A stretch of 64,000 nucleotides of DNA from Pseudonocardiales bacterium (lineage in GTDB: Bacteria; Actinomycetota; Actinomycetes; Mycobacteriales; Pseudonocardiaceae): NCBI GenBank assembly GCA_019247305.1, contig JAFAPC010000185.1:29935-93934 (forward strand). Direction: 5' to 3'. The notes under the pieces are model-generated. The model saw only the letters and a program-made list of their open reading frames with translations, was not told the origin of the DNA and ran no database searches. Every line of letters begins with the position of its first letter. The first letter of the stretch is position 1. This document shows, piece by piece, positions 17,113 through 25,082 of the stretch. The position numbers and the translations under genes are program-made.

Positions 17113-17580
17113 GTGATCAACAACCATCGGGCCTTCATCGCCCGCCGCCGCGCGCTACGCCCCAGCGAGGAATACCGCACCCCCACCGACGACGAATGGG
17201 CCGAATTCATCGGCCACTTCGAGCAACGCAAACTCTCCCTCGGCGACTGCGGTCGCTCCTATGACACCCCCTGCATTCACGAACATAGCTGTCTGCGCTG
17301 CCCGCTGCTGCGTCCCGACCCCGCTGCCCGGTCCCGTCTGGTTCAGATCCGCGACAACCTCATCACCCGCATCGCCGAAGCCGAATCACACCGCTGGCTC
17401 GGCGAAGCCGAAGGCCTGAAAGTCAGCCTCGCCGGCGCCGACGCCAAGCTCGCCCAGATGGACCAGATCACCGCCCATCGCAACCACACCGTGCAGCTCG
17501 GAATCCCCACCTTCACCGATACCGCCGCCCGCACCATCACCAGCAACACAACACTGCCCGGCCACCCAAACAACCCCTAG
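17113..17580 (+). pseudogene. C-terminal tail of a large site-specific integrase
   Basis: A 155-residue frame matching the end of large (700-800 residue) actinobacterial tyrosine integrases. After a linker (FIGHFEQRKLSLGDCGRSYD) comes a Cys/His cluster, CIHEHSCLRCPLLRPDP, probably zinc-binding, then the helical RIAEAESHRWLGEAEGLKVS. The catalytic part is absent upstream, so this is a remnant. The interval 16856-17112 holds short fragments of the same kind but no intact gene. Confidence 0.6.
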
Positions 17581-17617
17581 ACCCCAAGATCATTCTTAGT
17601 TCGGAGAAGACACGTTG

Positions 17618-17760
17618 GACGCGGTGTGGTTGTGTCAGATGGGGGAATGCGGCCTGCTGAAGGCCTCCTTTGTGCCGCCGGAACCGATCCGGCAGCTACG
17701 CGACCTCACCCGCTACCTGGCCTTATGCCGATATCGGCATAAGGCCCGAATCATGAAATG
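17618..17760 (+). mobile_element. IS110-family transposase fragment
   Basis: Reading from 17618 gives DAVWLCQMGECGLLK, ASFVPPEPIRQLRDLTRY, which matches the RuvC-like region of IS110/IS116 transposases. The match stops at about 17716, where the 28-bp palindrome at 17719-17746 begins, suggesting the IS fragment ends at an insertion or recombination site. Confidence 0.65.
17719..17746. repeat. Perfect 28-bp palindrome containing TTATGCCGAT
   Basis: Bases 17719-17732 and 17733-17746 are exact inverted copies without a spacer. The half-site GGCCTTATGCCGAT shares TTATGCCGA with the direct repeats at 20378-20405 next to the RitA-type gene. Recombinase-in-trio elements carry palindromic repeats at their ends, so this may be a terminal or target site of such an element. 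Confidence 0.8.
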
Positions 17761-18115
17761 GATTCCGGGGCGCCGTTCGCGGCCGTGCTGATCGGTCAGC
17801 CCACCCTGCGCCAATGCCTACGTCTCAGGGTGCTGGCCGCCCCTGGACCAGCGGATATCGGTGCGCTACACCCTCGCCGGCATGAACGCGACCGAGACCG
17901 CCGACTACATCACCCACCACCTCAAAATCGCCGGACGCGCCGACACCCTATTCAGCGCGGACGCTGTAAACCTGATTCACAACGCCTCCCGCAGCTATCA
18001 CCGCGCCGTGAACAACCTCGCCGTCAACGCCCTCACTGCGGCATTCGCCCGCGACAACCCCATCGTCGATGAGAAAGCAGCCCGGACCGCGATCTCCGAA
18101 ACCGGCACCGACTAA
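17758..18115 (+). pseudogene. ExeA/TniB-like AAA ATPase fragment, frameshifted
   Basis: Two frames join to give the C-terminal part of a transposon-type AAA ATPase. The first (AAVLIGQPTLRQCLRLRVLA) breaks near 17840-17855, and the second continues as RYTLAGMNATETADYITHHL, then AVNNLAVNALTAAFARDNPI, to a stop at 18115. The intact family works with a DDE transposase as target selector. Walker motifs are missing here. Confidence 0.6.
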
Positions 18116-18469
18116 CCCACGCCCGGCACTCGCCACCAAGCCGAGCACCCCGTCACCGAGCCGACCAAAACCCCGCCTACCACCACCGGGCGTGGCTTTC
18201 TCACACACCAATCATCGGCAACACCGACGAAGGCGTCATCGGCAAGATCAACGACGGACAACACCCTCCGCTGAGCGACGTCTCACCCACGACCAGGACA
18301 AACCACCCCCACACCCGGATCACTGCAGCACTACTCTTTCGTTTCACCTGGGGCCTCCATTTCCGTGTCCGTAACCACCACGGATCCTGAGGTCCCAGGC
18401 TCCTGTTCAGACCCAGGCTGAAGATCGTGTCCTACAGCGGCACACCACGCTCAGAAACGAAGAGCCAAT
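18116..18469. other. Non-coding stretch, nothing recognised
   Basis: About 350 bp of Pro/His-codon-rich, low-complexity sequence in all frames after the ATPase remnant. No start with a ribosome site, repeat or conserved motif was seen. Confidence 0.5.
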
Positions 18470-18727
18470 TTAGTTCTGACCTGGATCTTCGCTTCTGAAA
18501 CTTCGCGCATCGAATCCAAAATCGGGTTGCTCACCACCGGAATCTACATAAATGGAGTCTGACTCACGGTGACAGTGGTCGTCTGGGTAAAAATAGACCC
18601 CGTAGTCCGTGTGGTTCTTAGCTGAGCGAAGACCTTCCTCGGGAACAGTGCAACTGTTACCGAGGTTTGAGTAGACGTAACGCCTGCCACTGTAGTGGTC
18701 CTCGCGCCATGCCTCTACCTCTTTCAT
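18470..18727 (-). CDS. Small low-GC protein, peptidase inhibitor I36-like
   Basis: An 85-residue protein with ATG at 18727 and AAGGGAG about 8 nt upstream. It has the look of a beta/gamma-crystallin or I36 inhibitor domain: aromatic-Gly pattern (DHYSGRRYVYSNLGNSC), then GVYFYPDDHC and a Gly-rich end with FGFDARSFRS. Two Cys could form a disulphide. I36 proteins are secreted, but no signal peptide is present, so this may be a truncated gene. Its base composition is markedly less GC-rich than the neighbours, which suggests recent transfer. Function uncertain. Confidence 0.45.
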   Translation of the reverse strand: MKEVEAWREDHYSGRRYVYSNLGNSCTVPEEGLRSAKNHTDYGVYFYPDDHCHRESDSIYVDSGGEQPDFGFDARSFRSEDPGQN

Positions 18728-18794
18728 GAGGACTCCCTTCTAGATCCTTAATTCCGACATTCCGGGCCCGGCAGGGGGCCCGACGTTTCACGTT

Positions 18795-19453
18795 GTGAAG
18801 CATATCGCCCACGGGCCGGGTGGTCCCGGAGTCAGCCCCTATGAACGAGCCAAACGGCGTCGTCACGGTCTGCCCAACTACCGGCTCTGCCGGTACGCGG
18901 ACGACTGGTGCCTGACCGTGTCCGACACCCGGGCGCACGCCGGGGCCCTGCGGGAGGAGATCGCGGGAGTCCTGGCCACGATGGGCCTGCGCCTGTCAAC
19001 GGAGAAGACTCTCATCACCCACATCGACGAGGGCCTCGTCTTCCTCGGCTGGCGCATCCAGCGTCACCGCAAGCGAGGCACCGGCAGCACTACGTCTACG
19101 TCTACCCGGCCAAGGAGGCCCTGGCCGCCGTCATGGCCAAGGTGAAGACGATCTGCCGGCAGAACACGAACCTGCCGCTCGCAGTCCTGCCGCGCCGGCT
19201 GAACCGGATGCTGCGGGGCTGGACCGCCTACTTCAGGTACGGATGCTCGAACGCGACCTTCAACTACCTGCGGTCATACCTGTGGAAGGAGATCGTCAGA
19301 TGGCAGAAACGCAAGCATCGGCGCACCCCCTGGAAACAACTGCGCCGACGCTATGGCATCTGGCCCGCCGATGGCGACGTGAGGCTGTTCGACCCGGCCA
19401 GGGTCAGCGCGAAGCGCTACTACTACCGGGGAACACGCATCCCGCCACCATGA
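18795..19453 (+). pseudogene. Group II intron reverse transcriptase/maturase fragment, frameshifted
   Basis: From 18801 the frame gives the second half of the RT domain: NYRLCRYADDWCLTVS contains the YADD active site, followed by RLSTEKTLITHIDEGLVFLG. Near 19080 the frame shifts by one base, and the continuation (HYVYVYPAKEALAAVM, then RLNRMLRGWTAYFRYG) is the maturase (X) domain, running to a stop at 19453. The N-terminal RT half is missing. The ending WKQLRRRYG lacks the HNH domain, which occurs instead on the opposite strand next to it. No domain V hairpin of the intron RNA was found. Confidence 0.8.
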
Positions 19454-19495
19454 CCGAGCACAGCCCGATTTCCGTGGCATCCGGCTCTCCGGTGC

Positions 19496-20377
19496 TTATC
19501 GTGGTTGCCGTGTTGAGGATCCGTGGTAGTGGATGCTCTCGTGGCAGGCGCGGCAGACGATGAGGGTCTTACGGTGGCGTGCGGCCATCCGTGTGGCCCA
19601 TTCGGGTTGTTGCTTCCGCCCTGGGGGATTGAGGTCTTTGAGTGCCCGGATGTGGTGCACCTCGACCTGGTTTCCCGATCCGCATAGTTCGCAGGTGTCG
19701 GCCAGAAGCCGTTGGATGAGTTCTGAGCGGCGGTTGCTCCAGATGCGGGGCGGGGTGTCGTTGAGGACTGTTGGGGTGGTGTCCCGAGCCAGCGAGATGC
19801 CGCCCCACTGTGCTACGAGCGGTGCTCGTCCCCCATCGCGGTGCACCGTGACTTGAAGGCCACGGCGGGGACCCTGCTCGGTGTTCAGGACGGCACGGTA
19901 GCGCTGGTAGACCTGCGCGGCCCTGATCCGGTATTTCCGGGCCAGTACGTCCCACTGGTCGCGGGGCAGCTCGGTGGTCGAGGTGTGCACCGAACCATCG
20001 GGGTGGACGACCTGGCGGGTGCGGCGACGCCCGAACACATACGCTCCGGCATAGACCGGGTTGCGCAAGATCCCGGCCGCGCGGGCATGCGTGAGCCGAC
20101 CCCAGCGCAGCTGCCCGGCCCACACCCCTCCGTAAGCCCGCCGCGGGAAACGCCGCCCGGCGAACACGCCGGCGACCCCGTAGGCCGAGCCGGTCTGCGC
20201 GAACGCGGCGAAGACGTCACTGATCGCGGCGGCGACCTCGGCATCGGGATCGATGACGACCTGGCCCTCGTCGTCGTAGACGAACCCGACCGGCAGCGGC
20301 ACGTGCAGCTGTCCCCGGGCCGCGGCGGCCCGTTTGGACTCCTGCAGCCGGCTGGTCAGCCAGCGCAGCTCGGCCTC
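19496..20377 (-). pseudogene. Chimera of a large serine recombinase and a group II intron HNH endonuclease domain
   Basis: Read leftward, the first ~145 residues match the recombinase/zinc-ribbon-preceding part of large serine recombinases (LPVGFVYDDEGQVVIDPDAE, then AGILRNPVYAGAYVFG and ELPRDQWDVLAR). Without a frame break this continues as KYRIRAAQVYQRY and the C-terminal HNH domain of intron maturases (CELCGSGNQVEVHHIRALKD, then HRKTLIVCRACHESIHYHG). The catalytic Ser domain is cut off by a stop at about 20375, beside two direct repeats. A downstream start at 20302 would give a 268-residue product. Expression is unproven. Confidence 0.7.
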
Positions 20378-20405
20378 TTATGCGGACCTCGTCGTTATGC
20401 CGACC
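20378..20405. repeat. Two direct repeats TTATGCsGACC
   Basis: TTATGCGGACC at 20378-20388 and TTATGCCGACC at 20395-20405. They sit at the exact truncation point of the serine-recombinase chimera and ~105 bp upstream of the RitA-type gene, so they probably mark the end of the recombinase element. The same TTATGCCGA core is in the 28-bp palindrome at 17719. Confidence 0.6.
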
Positions 20406-20510
20406 GGGCAGCGGTAGGTGCAGGTGGTAGGGGTCTGCTGGCTGGTGGTGTCGGTATAACCGGATCCGTTTCAGGATTCTTCTTCGATCCGTGATGGGGA
20501 GGAGAAGGTC

Positions 20511-21728
20511 ATGACGGCGGTTCCGTGTTGGGCTCAGGTGTGTGGTCCGCTGGCGGGGTATGCCGAGGGTTTCCGGGCCGAGTTGGAGCGGTTGGGTTAC
20601 ACACCGTTGACGGCGGCGGTGCATGTGCGGCTGATGGCGCATGTGAGTCGCTGGCTGGCCAGGGAGGGTCTGGAGGCATCCGAGTTGAGCCCGGCGGTGG
20701 TGGACGCGTATTTCGCTGAACGGCGGGCGGTTGGTTATGTCGGTCACGTCACCGGGCGAGCGTTGCGGCCGCTGGTGAGCTATCTCCGGCGGTTGGGGGT
20801 GGTCGTGGATCCTGTGCCGGTGGCCCCGGCCAGTCCGGTGGAGCGATTACTGGCCCGGTATCGGCATTGGCAGCTGGTCGAGCGCGGGCTGACCGAGACG
20901 ACGGCTGAGCTGAACATGCGGCTGGTTCGCCCGTTCCTGCTGGATCGGTTAGGGGCGAGGGACGGCGAGCTGGACCTGGAACAGTTGAGGGCGGGCGAGG
21001 TCACTGTGTTCGTAGTGGCCTACGGCCAGGCGCGGCCCAGGTCGGTCAAGCGGATGGTGAGCGCGCTGCGGTCGCTGCTGGGGTTCCTGCACGTGGAGGG
21101 CATCACCGACCGGCCTCTGGCGACCGCGGTGCCCTCGGTGGCGGGGTGGAGGCAAACCGGGTTGCCCAAGGCGTTGGACGCCGATCAGGTGAGCGCGGTG
21201 CTGGCCTGCTGCGATGAGGGCACCGCGACGGGGCGTCGAGATTTGGCGATCTTGACGTTGTTGTCCCGGATGGGGCTGCGGGCCGGCGAGGTCGCCGCGC
21301 TGAGGTTGGATGACATCGACTGGCGCCGAGGCGAAATCATCGTGCGGGGCAAAGGGGGTCGGTGTGCCCGGCTGCCGTTGCCGGCTGATGTCGGTGAACG
21401 AATCGTCGCCTACCTCGTGGACGGTCGCCCGGTGGCCGCCCAGGGCCGGGCGGTGTTCGTCCGTGCGCAGGCCCCGTATCGGCCGTTGCGATCCAACGCG
21501 GTCACCACGGTCGTGGTCTGGGCCGCGCGGCGGGCCGGTGTCGGGTTGGTGGGTGCTCATCGGTTGCGGCATTCTGCGGCGACCGCCATGTTGCGCTCGG
21601 GTGGATCGTTGATCGAAATCGGGCAAGTACTGCGCCATGTCCGCCCGCTGACCACCGCGCTGTATGCGAAGGTCGAGATCGAGGCGCTGCGTCAGCTGGC
21701 GCAGCCGTGGCCAGGTGAGCTGGCATGA
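20511..21728 (+). CDS. Tyrosine recombinase, RitA type, apparently intact
   Basis: A 405-residue site-specific recombinase. The N-terminal SAM-like/core-binding domain spans about residues 1-200. The catalytic domain has LLSRMGLRAGEVAALRLDDI (first Arg), GAHRLRHSAATAML (His-x-x-Arg) and VLRHVRPLTTALYAKV (His and nucleophilic Tyr). Start ATG 20511 follows GGGGAGGAG. The stop overlaps the ATG of a second recombinase (ATGA). This layout matches the first gene of recombinase-in-trio (RIT) elements; the second is truncated and the third is absent. Confidence 0.85.
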   Translation: MTAVPCWAQVCGPLAGYAEGFRAELERLGYTPLTAAVHVRLMAHVSRWLAREGLEASELSPAVVDAYFAERRAVGYVGHVTGRALRPLVSYLRRLGVVVDPVPVAPASPVERLLARYRHWQLVERGLTETTAELNMRLVRPFLLDRLGARDGELDLEQLRAGEVTVFVVAYGQARPRSVKRMVSALRSLLGFLHVEGITDRPLATAVPSVAGWRQTGLPKALDADQVSAVLACCDEGTATGRRDLAILTLLSRMGLRAGEVAALRLDDIDWRRGEIIVRGKGGRCARLPLPADVGERIVAYLVDGRPVAAQGRAVFVRAQAPYRPLRSNAVTTVVVWAARRAGVGLVGAHRLRHSAATAMLRSGGSLIEIGQVLRHVRPLTTALYAKVEIEALRQLAQPWPGELA

Positions 21729-22185
21729 CCACGCCACGATCACCACGACCATCCGCACCGCCGGCGACCACGCTGCGCACGGCGTTGGCGGACTACTTGA
21801 GCCTGCGCCGGGCGCTGGGATTCCACCTGGCCAACGCCGGCCGGTTACTCGGGCAGTTCGTTGGCTATCTCGAACAGCACGCCATCACCACCCTCACCAC
21901 CGAGCACGCGCTGACCTGGGCGACGCTGCCGGCCGGAGCCTCCCCACACTGGTGGGCGATCCGCCTGAGCGTGGTGCGCGGGTTCGCCGCCTACCTGCAT
22001 AGCCTAGATCCCTGTGTGCAGGTCCCCCCGGCCGGTCTGATCCGCGCTGGGTCATGCCGGGCCACTCCTTATCTGTATTCCGACACCGAGATCCGCTCAC
22101 TGCTGCAGGCGGCGGGGGCGCTGCGGCCCCGGCTGCGGGCGGCCACCTACCAGAGTTTGATCAGCCTGCTAGCGATCACCGGTGC
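21725..22185 (+). pseudogene. N-terminal half of a RitB-type tyrosine recombinase
   Basis: Starts at ATG 21725, coupled to the previous recombinase. Residues 15-150 form the core-binding domain (LRTALADYLSLRRALGFHLA, then PHWWAIRLSVVRGFAAYLHS and RATPYLYSDTEIRSLLQAAG). The match stops after SLISLLAITG, precisely where the fragment at 16285 takes over with LLAGSGLRTSEA. After 22185 the frame runs into unrelated sequence and stops at 22222. Confidence 0.8.
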
Positions 22186-22473
22186 GTCGAGCAGCCTGGG
22201 CAGCGGCATGTCGATCACCTGAGCGAGCTGAGTCAACGCCTCCCGCGCGTGGGCGAACACGCCCGCACAGCTGCGGTGTGGCCACCAGACTCGTCGGCGC
22301 GGACCCTCAATAAGGACCCTGACACCCGGTTCAGTACACCGTCCACGAACGAGCCCGCACCAGCCGCCGTACGGACCGCTCGAGACCGCGCTAGCGACAC
22401 CGGGATGATCAGCGCGACGGTAGCACCTTGCAGGTCGAGCACGAGCACACCTGCTGAGCTGGCACGCTCACGC
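22186..22473. other. Junction DNA with gene scraps
   Basis: No intact gene. On the reverse strand a scrap near 22389-22418 reads VALIIPVSLA and is almost identical at the DNA level to 25606-25635 in the hypothetical gene at 25083. Another reverse scrap (about 22200-22270) reads REALTQLAQVIDMPLPRLLD. From 22422 the right copy of the duplicated CDF/isomerase junction begins. Confidence 0.5.
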
Positions 22474-22510
22474 TCAGCCGGCGCGGGTGGCGTTCACCAA
22501 GGCGGCATCA
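22422..22510. repeat. Right copy of the duplicated CDF/MDMPI junction
   Basis: Matches 14671-14764 closely: AGCACCTTGCAGGTCGAGCA, then the GAGCACACCTGCTGAGCT stop region, then CAGCCGGCGCGGGTGGCGTT. This copy retains only the last ~35 bp of the CDF coding sequence but leads into a complete MDMPI-type gene. Confidence 0.8.
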
Positions 22511-23193
22511 CCGCTGATCACCGCTTTGGACGGGCGACCCCAGACGGCACGGTAGAGGGCGTCGGCAAGCCCGACCACTGATGCGTCCGGTTCGGTGACC
22601 GCCTCCGCTGCGGTCTGCGGGAGCTGCCCCGCGACCAAGCGCACCGTCCACGCCCGTCCGGCGTCCGCGGCGTGGTAGAGCACCGTGCCCGAGCGCGTAC
22701 TCAGCGCCCACGCGTCGGTGTGCCGGGCGAGTAGCCGGGTCAGCATCTCGTCGACGCCATCGGCGGCGAAGTCAGGGTCCACTGCGGCGGAGGTGCCCGC
22801 CGCAGCCTGCGCGTCGATCCGGTGCATGGTGACCTCATGCGCCATCCGGCGGGACCAGAACGCGGCGGTCTTCGGCGCGGTCGGGGTGAAGTGCCAAACC
22901 GGGGTGGCCGGGTCGGTGCTCGCAAGTACCTTGAGCATGCTCGCCAACCGCTCGTCGAAGAAGGCGAGCACCTCACCGCGCGGCGGCTCGACCCGGGCCG
23001 GCGGTGAGTGCGGATCGGCGGTCTGCAGCACCCGGATGACCATGTCGCAGACCCGGCCGACGTGCTGCAGCAGCCGCCGCACGCTCCAGCCCGGGCAGGT
23101 CGGGACCGGGGTGCTCGCCTGCAAAGACGTCACGACCGCCCGCAGCAGACCAGCCTCCACCGCGATCCGCTCCTGGTAGCTCGCGACCTCCAC
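22474..23193 (-). CDS. Maleylpyruvate isomerase family protein (mycothiol-dependent fold)
   Basis: A 239-residue protein with an MDMPI/DinB-like N-terminal domain: TCPGWSVRRLLQHVGRVCDM near residue 32 and RRMAHEVTMHRIDA near 120 give the metal-binding His positions. The C-terminal domain ends GDAALVNATRAG. Homologues use mycothiol as cofactor, for example in maleylpyruvate isomerisation, but most are uncharacterised. Start is GTG 23193. In the pre-insertion arrangement it would converge on the CDF exporter gene. Confidence 0.75.
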   Translation of the reverse strand: MEVASYQERIAVEAGLLRAVVTSLQASTPVPTCPGWSVRRLLQHVGRVCDMVIRVLQTADPHSPPARVEPPRGEVLAFFDERLASMLKVLASTDPATPVWHFTPTAPKTAAFWSRRMAHEVTMHRIDAQAAAGTSAAVDPDFAADGVDEMLTRLLARHTDAWALSTRSGTVLYHAADAGRAWTVRLVAGQLPQTAAEAVTEPDASVVGLADALYRAVWGRPSKAVISGDAALVNATRAG

Positions 23194-23261
23194 GGCTCAC
23201 CAGCCTAGGCCCCTCAAGCGCATCTCCGCTGCGCCAGCGTCACGGGGGTACGGTGGCGCGC

Positions 23262-24560
23262 TCAGGTTGCTGTCGCAGGGAGCAGGCGGCGGGCGGCTGC
23301 CGCGAAGTTGGTCGCCGCAGGGTAGTTCTGCTGCCCGAGCAGATCCACCGTGCGGTGCAGCTCGTCGACGACCCGAGCGGATCCCTGGACCGCGTGCACT
23401 GCCTGGATGGCCTCAGTCGTGACACTGATGGCCTCATCGAGCTGGCCACGTTGGATCAAGACCGAGCCCAGATCGGCGGCGTAGAGAATGCGGTTGCGCG
23501 GAAACGACACCGCATCGGCACTGGCCAGAGCAGCCCGGGCGGCGACCTCGGCGGCCTTACTCTGCCTAGTGACCAATGCGACGCGCCTCTCATGTGAGGC
23601 GAGATCGGCCGGGCCCCAGAAGTCCAGCCAGAAGGGCTCGTCACCTGCTCGTCCGCGCTCGAGCCACTGGTGTGCCTGGCCGAGAGCGTTGGTCGCGGCG
23701 CTGCGATCGCCAGTCAGGGCGTGCCCGACAGCTTCCCGAGCCGCCAGCAGGGACAGCATCGGGAAATGCGTTTGATCCTGGGATGCGGTTTTTCGGGCGG
23801 TCTGGATCAGCTCGACCGCCTCCTGGCCATTGCCCGCATCGTTGGCTTGCAGCGCCATTGCAGCTAGCGCGGACACCCGGACATCGGGCGCCTCGGCCGT
23901 CCCAGCGAAATGGCCTGTTTCCAACCACCACCGGCGGGCCTTGTCCTGCCATCCCGCGTCGTAGGCCAGCCACCCGACCTGGTCCATGGCGGCCGCTGTG
24001 ACGCGCCGCAGCTCTAGTCCGACCTCGGGTTGGTAGCTACCCTGGCGGACGGCGTCCTGCAGCCGCCCCGCTATCCCCTCGGCCACCTGGCAGACCGCGG
24101 TGCCTCCCTGGTGGGCATCGAGCTCTTCCAGGCGCCGCAGTGCCGTCCAGCACTGGGCCACATCAGTGGCCTCGATCCGCCCTGGGGTGGCCACGTTCTG
24201 CGGCAGCAGCGCCGTCACCACGAGACCCGTGCCCCCGCTAAGGAGCTTCCGCCGCTTCACGTTCTCCAGGATAGTCCGCTCGTCCGGGGCGCTGACGATT
24301 CCCAGGATCTCGGGTGGCACGCCGAGTGCCTCGGCGATGTCGGTGAGGACCACGGTGTCCCGTGTGGCGCGAGTGATCCCGCGCTCGATCCGGGAGATGG
24401 TGGCCTGGGAGTAGCCGGACCGCTCGGCCAGGTCCTCCTGGGTCCAGTCGAGAGCTTTGCGGAGCAGGTAGATGAGCGTCCCGGTCGCGCCTGCGGCTAG
24501 GGCAGCGCAACCCTGCGGTGAGAGCAGGACCGCGGCGATTGCCTTGGGGTCCATGGCCAT
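23262..24560 (-). CDS. XRE-type regulator with TPR-like C-terminal domain (copy A)
   Basis: A 432-residue protein. An XRE helix-turn-helix occupies about residues 30-85 (LDWTQEDLAERSGYSQATIS, RIERGITRATRDTVV). The rest is a helical repeat region of the TPR kind (AAMALQANDAGNGQEAVELI, HALTGDRSAATNALGQAHQW). Such proteins are common and numerous in actinomycetes, where they often control adjacent small genes or RiPP loci. ATG 24560 follows GGGGAGGG. It is divergent from the small gene at 24659. A close paralogue lies at 30879-32168, so a duplication is evident. Confidence 0.8.
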   Translation of the reverse strand: MAMDPKAIAAVLLSPQGCAALAAGATGTLIYLLRKALDWTQEDLAERSGYSQATISRIERGITRATRDTVVLTDIAEALGVPPEILGIVSAPDERTILENVKRRKLLSGGTGLVVTALLPQNVATPGRIEATDVAQCWTALRRLEELDAHQGGTAVCQVAEGIAGRLQDAVRQGSYQPEVGLELRRVTAAAMDQVGWLAYDAGWQDKARRWWLETGHFAGTAEAPDVRVSALAAMALQANDAGNGQEAVELIQTARKTASQDQTHFPMLSLLAAREAVGHALTGDRSAATNALGQAHQWLERGRAGDEPFWLDFWGPADLASHERRVALVTRQSKAAEVAARAALASADAVSFPRNRILYAADLGSVLIQRGQLDEAISVTTEAIQAVHAVQGSARVVDELHRTVDLLGQQNYPAATNFAAAARRLLPATAT

Positions 24561-24658
24561 AGTCACCCTCCCCGTGACCTGGGGCGCTCGATCGTGCGCC
24601 CGGCTTGGCACACCCTACCGATCCGCTCTCCCCACTTCGTCGTACATCAGACGTGCAT

Positions 24659-24985
24659 ATGACCCAGTGCCATAACCCCCGGTGCGGCCACAGTCAAGGC
24701 GTGCGCTCATCGAGGAAGGCCACCACCCCAACACCGGTCAACTTCCGGATCGGCCACAACGAGCTCCGGACGATGCTGTACGACGCCATGAAGGCCGCCA
24801 CGCCCACTGACCGTTGCTCAGTGGAGTACCGAGCGAGCGCGGCGCTACACGACCTGCTGGCCGCTCATCCGGTGGACCAGCAGGGCCGGTGCGAGTTGTG
24901 CCGGAATCCGGGGACGCGGTTTGGGTCCCGCCGCCCGTTCTGCCTGATCTATCAGACAGCGCGATGCTGGCTGCGTCAAGTTTGA
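24659..24985 (+). CDS. Small Cys-containing hypothetical protein
   Basis: A 108-residue protein starting at ATG 24659, divergent from XRE copy A with a 98-bp gap. The N-terminus has CHNPRCGH and the C-terminus CELCRNPGTRF followed by FCLIYQTARCW, so two Cys pairs could bind zinc. The middle (FRIGHNELRTMLYDAMKAAT) is helical. Its position beside the XRE gene suggests it is a target or partner of that regulator. I do not recognise the family. Confidence 0.5.
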   Translation: MTQCHNPRCGHSQGVRSSRKATTPTPVNFRIGHNELRTMLYDAMKAATPTDRCSVEYRASAALHDLLAAHPVDQQGRCELCRNPGTRFGSRRPFCLIYQTARCWLRQV

Positions 24986-25082
24986 TGACAGTGCCGCGCT
25001 GTCCCCCGGCTCTCCCGCCCCCGCCTGCCCCCCAGTCCCCCGGGAGGCGGAAGGGCCGGGTCCCCTACGGCGTGGGCCGGGG

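Noticed and set aside
19454..19500. Group II intron 3' end (domain V/VI)
   Set aside because: No GAGC...GTTC-type domain V hairpin with the catalytic triad could be drawn after the maturase fragment.
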